From positions 46,372 to 110,371 of the forward strand of contig NZ_WEZF01000025.1 of the NCBI RefSeq assembly GCF_009177065.1: a DNA stretch of 64,000 bases, written 5' to 3'. The notes beneath the pieces were generated by a model. The model worked only from the letters and a program-made list of their open reading frames with translations, was not told the DNA's origin and did no database searches. The DNA is from Tautonia marina (GTDB taxonomy: Bacteria; Planctomycetota; Planctomycetia; Isosphaerales; Isosphaeraceae). Of this stretch, positions 60,312 through 64,000 are shown one piece after another; position 1 is the first letter of the stretch; each line of letters opens with the position of its first letter. Both the position numbers and the translations under genes were made by a program.

Positions 60312-62843
60312 TTATTTGTTCCGAAAGACTGGGCTCTGAACGACTTCGTGTACGAGGGAGCGGAAGCCGTAATTCTGGTTACAGACAGAGGCGACGATGG
60401 CGTCGAGGTGGGGGCGGTCGGCCACGGTAGGGGGAACGCCGGTCGCGTAGGTGAGGAGTTTGCTGGCCACAGCACGGGCCAGTTGATCGGAGTCGGAGAG
60501 GAGGAGTTTTTTATATTCGTTGATGTTGCGAAAGCTGCGGCCATCGGGCAAAACGTCGGAAGGATCGACGGGAGGGCCGTTGCGGTAGGGCATGAGTCGA
60601 CCGGCGACGGTGACGGGCTCACCGGCGCCGATGCTGCGGTAAGAGTCTCGCCAGCCGCCGATGACGTCGAAGTTCTCCAGGGCGAAGCCGGGAGGATCGA
60701 TGGAGACGTGGCAGGAGGCACAGGAAACCACTTCGCGGTGTTTGGCCAGTTGCTCGCGGATGGTCGTCGCACCCCGGATGTCGGGCTCGACGGCTTCGAT
60801 GTTGGCAGGGGGCCGGGGAGGAGGAGTGCCAAGGATGCTGTCGAGGACCCAGGCGCCCCGGACGATGGGCGAGGTGGTCGTTCCGTTGGCAGTCACCTTC
60901 ATGATGGCGGCCATGGTCATGACACCGCCTCGGGGGCTGCCGGGCGGGATGTCAACCTTGCGGAAGGCGAGCCCCTCGACGCCGGGAATGCCGTAATGGT
61001 CGGCGAGTCGGCCGTTGAGGAAGGTAAAGTCGGCGGAGACGAAGTTTGCAATGCTGAGATTCTGGCGGAGGACTTCGTCAAAAAAGAGGTAGACCTCCTT
61101 GATCATGGAGGATCGGAGGATGTCGTCGTACTCGGGATAGAGCTGGCGGTCGGGGAGGGTGGCGTCGATGTCCGTGAGGCCAAGCCACTGGCCGGCGAAG
61201 TTCTCGGTGAAGGCCTGTGCCCGGGGGTCGATCAGCATGCGCTCAACCTGCTCGCGAAGGGTGTCTGGCTGGCTGAGGAGCCCCTGTTCGGCGAGCTGGA
61301 ACAGTTCGTCGTCGGGCATCGAGCTCCAGAGGAAATAGGAGAGGCGATTGGCCAGGGAGTACTCATCGAGCGGAGCCGGCTGGGCAGGGAGGTCATTTGA
61401 TGGGGAAGGGCTCGGGGGCCGCACGCGCTCGCGGTGAAAAAGGAAATGAGGGGAAACAAGGACGGCCTTGAGACCAACCCGCAGGGCTCGCTCGAAGGAA
61501 TCGCCCTCGTCTAACCTGGCTCGGACGCGGTTGAGAAAGGGCTGAATCTCGTCCTCGGTGACTGCCCGCCGGAAGGCTCGGGGCAGGAACGCCCGGAGGA
61601 TCGCCTCGGCATCGGCGAGGGGTTGCTCCGAGACGACTTCGAGGCGATCAGGCTGGTCGGGCACCCGCGCCTGGGGTCTGTCGCCGAAGAGGAGGCGATA
61701 GCTAGGCGGCGGCCAGGAATCGAGGAGCGGCCCTTCCATTTCGACCCATTGCACGACCAGGCCGGGGCCCTGGTACTGCTCGGCCCCGCCCATGCGCTGG
61801 AGGTCGCGCGGCCGGACGTTCGTATCGACAAGCAAACGGATGTTTCGACCCGCCTCCATCTGTTCGACGAACTCGATGAGGGTGGGTTCGCCGGGGGGAA
61901 CGTCGAAGTAGCCGATGAGGGAGGGAGGGTCTCCGAGGTTGTCGGTCCCGCCGTTGATGTGGAAGAGGACGGGCTTCTCGCTCTGATAGGCGTAGGCGGA
62001 GAGGCGGATTCGGTATTTTCCTGGGGCTCGGGTGAAGAGGTTCCAGAAGACAATCTGAATGTTCGATGCGAGATCGGAGCTGAAAATGGCGACGCCGTCG
62101 TCGAGGTGGCGATAGACGCCATGGCGGCGAGTCGAGGAGTCTTCGAGAAGATTGATCCGACGCTGGAAGTGGGCGGGTCGGCGATGACCGGCGATAGCGG
62201 CGTCGAGTACCCTGTCCGCCGCGGAGAGGTAGCTCATCAGTTGATAGGAGGACATGTTCAGAATTTCGGCACTGGTATCGAAGCCCCCCGCGACGGAATC
62301 GGCAGGGAGCAGGTCGGAGAGGTCGAGGTCGACGTGGAGCAGGTCGCGCACGGTGTTCTGGTACTGGACCTGGTTCAGCCGTCGCAGGATCGCTCGGCCT
62401 TGCTGGGCCTGGCGGGTGGCTTCCGCCTCGGCAACCTGACCGTCGATCCAGGCGATCAGGGCTTTCAGCTCGTTGGCGTCGGGACGGGGCTTACCGGGAG
62501 GTGGCATGGTGCCAGTTTCGAGCTGGTCGAGAACGTTCAGCCAGTGCTCGCGGTTTTGATTGTCGGCAAAGTCGAGCGAGAGGGACTCCACGCGGAAGTC
62601 TCCCTTGGAGTCCGAGCCAGAGTGGCAGGACTGGCAGTATTGCCCGAAGAATTGTGCGGGAAGCTGCTCGGTCGACTGAAAGTCGGTCGGGGCGGCGGAT
62701 GTCAGGGTCGTGGGCCCGCTCCATCCCCCTCCGACAAAGACCAGCGCCGCGATCAGGAGGGGGATGCCAGCCAATCGGCTGGGGTGCGGAGGGATCAGGC
62801 AAGTCGGTAGGATCGGTCTCGATGATCGGGGCTGGGCAGTCAT
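60312..62843 (-). CDS. Secreted DUF1587/DUF1592/DUF1588/DUF1585 haem protein
   Basis: An 843-residue member. After a signal (AGIPLLIAALVFVGGGW) comes the haem motif CQSCHSGSDSKGDF near residue 70, then GTMPPPGKPRPD. DUF1587 reads LRRLNQVQYQNTVRDLLHVDL. A beta-sandwich-like insert follows (about 240-385; GKYRIRLSAYAYQSEKPVLF), resembling a carbohydrate-binding fold. Then come DUF1595, DUF1592 ([18 protein letters not shown]), DUF1588 with CASCHVSIDPPGFALENFD, and DUF1585 (KLLTYATGVPP). Partner DUF1552 gene downstream. The insert may recognise a glycan, but this is inference. Confidence 0.9.
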   Translation of the reverse strand: MTAQPRSSRPILPTCLIPPHPSRLAGIPLLIAALVFVGGGWSGPTTLTSAAPTDFQSTEQLPAQFFGQYCQSCHSGSDSKGDFRVESLSLDFADNQNREHWLNVLDQLETGTMPPPGKPRPDANELKALIAWIDGQVAEAEATRQAQQGRAILRRLNQVQYQNTVRDLLHVDLDLSDLLPADSVAGGFDTSAEILNMSSYQLMSYLSAADRVLDAAIAGHRRPAHFQRRINLLEDSSTRRHGVYRHLDDGVAIFSSDLASNIQIVFWNLFTRAPGKYRIRLSAYAYQSEKPVLFHINGGTDNLGDPPSLIGYFDVPPGEPTLIEFVEQMEAGRNIRLLVDTNVRPRDLQRMGGAEQYQGPGLVVQWVEMEGPLLDSWPPPSYRLLFGDRPQARVPDQPDRLEVVSEQPLADAEAILRAFLPRAFRRAVTEDEIQPFLNRVRARLDEGDSFERALRVGLKAVLVSPHFLFHRERVRPPSPSPSNDLPAQPAPLDEYSLANRLSYFLWSSMPDDELFQLAEQGLLSQPDTLREQVERMLIDPRAQAFTENFAGQWLGLTDIDATLPDRQLYPEYDDILRSSMIKEVYLFFDEVLRQNLSIANFVSADFTFLNGRLADHYGIPGVEGLAFRKVDIPPGSPRGGVMTMAAIMKVTANGTTTSPIVRGAWVLDSILGTPPPRPPANIEAVEPDIRGATTIREQLAKHREVVSCASCHVSIDPPGFALENFDVIGGWRDSYRSIGAGEPVTVAGRLMPYRNGPPVDPSDVLPDGRSFRNINEYKKLLLSDSDQLARAVASKLLTYATGVPPTVADRPHLDAIVASVCNQNYGFRSLVHEVVQSPVFRNK

Positions 62844-63843
62844 GTTTCAGCCTGGCCTTTGCATTCGGAGCAAACTTGATTGGGAATCAGTAAGCCAAAG
62901 AGAGGGGCTGTCCTGGTTCCGGGTGGATTGCGGCGTCGCGGGAGCTTGAGAGCAAGAGGCCGATCCTGATACTCGTGACCTTAGATGTGGCTTCTCTTAA
63001 GATTCGTATTCTACCGAGAGTGATTCTGGGGATGAAGCGGGAAGCGCGCAAGCCTGAAAGGTCAAGAGCCACCAGGGTCCCCAGGCAGGAGCCGCTCCGT
63101 GTGAAGCCTGGAGTGATCCGACGAACGAGCCCTGCTGTTGATTGCTGGGGAGGAGCAGGTTTGTGAACGCTCTAGGTCTGTAGGATTGAACAGGCTGACG
63201 GAATCACGATGGCAGAAAGAAATACATAAATCTCATAAAAAACCATAATAATCATTCAACTCATAATTTATTTGACAGCAACAACAAGGATGCCAGCGGT
63301 CCCGATCGGCCCGAGCGGAGAGGGCACTAATCCGGCTCCGGACAAGGTCGGCGCGGCCAAGACAATCCAGATCACGAACAACGCAAGCGAGACGATCGAC
63401 CCGTTGCTCCGAGGGGTAATTTCGGGGAAGACCTGATCTCGACCTCTGGCCTGGTATACGGACGAGGTGATCACTTGGGAGCAGGCCCAGGGTTCCGAGG
63501 AGGAGCTCTCCCCGACGCGGTACGATTGGGAGCTCTCGCTGCCGGCCTCGCTGGAGGCAATCCGCGGCCTGCCAGAGTTCGTCTGAGGTCGGTCCCGCGG
63601 TGGGCTCGTGAAGCAAAGTGGCCCCTTTCCGATTGCCCTTTGCCACGCCTCAATCTGTCATTGAGCCGGACAGACATGCCAACTGAGGTGTGATCTGCTC
63701 TGAGGAACGCAGGAATCGGCTCCTCCAGGGCTCAGGCGAAGCGCGCCCGGCGTGGCACGCTTGCCAACGCCAGGGCCGTTCGCGAGAATCGCCCATGGCG
63801 CCGGCGAGGCTCCGGGACGAATTGCCCCGATTACTGGAGGGAC
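62844..63843. other. Largely non-coding region
   Basis: A kilobase with no clear gene. It includes a short AT-rich block (63215-63280) that is unusual for this GC-rich DNA. On the plus strand an open stretch 63440-63587 reads WYTDEVITWEQAQGSEEE without a start codon, possibly a gene relic. One weak minus-strand membrane-protein candidate is listed separately. Confidence 0.4.
63268..63474 (-). CDS. Possible small membrane protein
   Basis: A 68-residue frame from a GTG, without a good ribosome site. The N-terminal third is polar. The rest has one clear hydrophobic segment (IVSLALFVIWIVLAA) and a second weaker one (GPIGTAGILVVAV). I do not recognise a family. It may be a real small membrane protein or chance, and the lack of a ribosome site argues for caution. 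Confidence 0.25.
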   Translation of the reverse strand: MITSSVYQARGRDQVFPEITPRSNGSIVSLALFVIWIVLAAPTLSGAGLVPSPLGPIGTAGILVVAVK

Positions 63844-64000
63844 ATGCCGATGGAAAGTCGTACTTCGTGGGGCATGGATGCGGCGCCGCTCGCCGGCTCA
63901 GACCGCTCGAGCGGTCCTCGAATCGGCCCGCTCGCCCCGGGCGCCGTCAACGCACGCCGTTCTCCCGACCTCCTTTCGACGGAGAGGCGACCACGCGGCA
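63844..64000 (+). CDS. Possible start of a gene running off the right edge
   Basis: The ATG at 63844 (or 63850) has GGAGGG directly upstream, and the frame is open for 52 codons to the end of the window. It begins MPMESRTSWGMDAAPLAGSD and is rich in Ser, Arg, Pro and Gly, like a disordered N-terminus. No domain is visible. If the start is 63850 the spacing to GGAGGG is good. Confidence 0.3.
   Translation, partial: MPMESRTSWGMDAAPLAGSDRSSGPRIGPLAPGAVNARRSPDLLSTERRPRG

Noticed and set aside
63440..63587. Plus-strand stretch with protein-like composition (WYTDEVITWEQAQGS...)
   Set aside because: No start codon or ribosome site and only 49 codons; kept only as a possible relic.

Overview
The window looks like chromosome of a planctomycete (Planctomycetota), probably from the Isosphaeraceae/Gemmata side. 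The GC content is high. Half of the window is paired secreted haem proteins and Tat-exported DUF proteins (PSCyt1/DUF1549/DUF1553 with DUF1501, DUF1592 with DUF1552), families that are strongly expanded in this phylum. Planctomycete-style LRR proteins are also present. The assignment rests on gene content only.

Left edge to 3.9 kb: the N-terminus of a secreted cytochrome-type protein (minus strand), a TolC-like outer-membrane protein, and an OFA-type MFS transporter followed by a 52-residue one-helix partner.

3.9-26 kb is a low-oxygen/stress metabolism island. A minus-strand operon encodes pyruvate:ferredoxin oxidoreductase (fused gamma-delta, alpha, beta), a Glu/Leu-type dehydrogenase and an ADP-forming acetyl-CoA synthetase. 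Together these could turn pyruvate into acetyl-CoA, reduced ferredoxin, acetate and ATP. Next come HMG-CoA reductase, malic enzyme, a two-CBS protein and two small unknown proteins. A proteostasis operon follows: HPF/RaiA-cold-shock fusion, Hsp20, Lon-related protease. Then come a second, broken Hsp20 gene, a zinc alcohol dehydrogenase, a 76-residue unknown, PEP synthase and an archaeal-type S-adenosylmethionine synthetase. Four copies of one compact module lie in this island, in front of the PFOR operon, a small-protein gene, the broken hsp20 and the small-protein/ppsA genes. Each copy is a promoter, a transcribed stretch of about 80-90 nt with conserved sequence and a possible Cys-containing micro-ORF, and a CCCCG...CGGGG-U-tract terminator. 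This is the best candidate here for an undescribed regulatory system.

26-63 kb: an IS66 transposase scar opens a region of repeated two-gene cassettes. PSCyt1/DUF1549/DUF1553 or DUF1549/DUF1553 genes are partnered by DUF1501. DUF1592-type genes are partnered by DUF1552. Between the cassettes are an orphan DUF1501, an amidohydrolase, a sugar-isomerase-like TIM barrel, an SDR, a sorbosone-dehydrogenase/tri-haem fusion and two tandem LRR proteins. A scar at 47-48.5 kb holds a decayed sulfatase 3' end, a tRNA 3'-half-like fragment and an IS21 IstA remnant. The right end (62.8-64 kb) is mostly non-coding, with two weak gene candidates.
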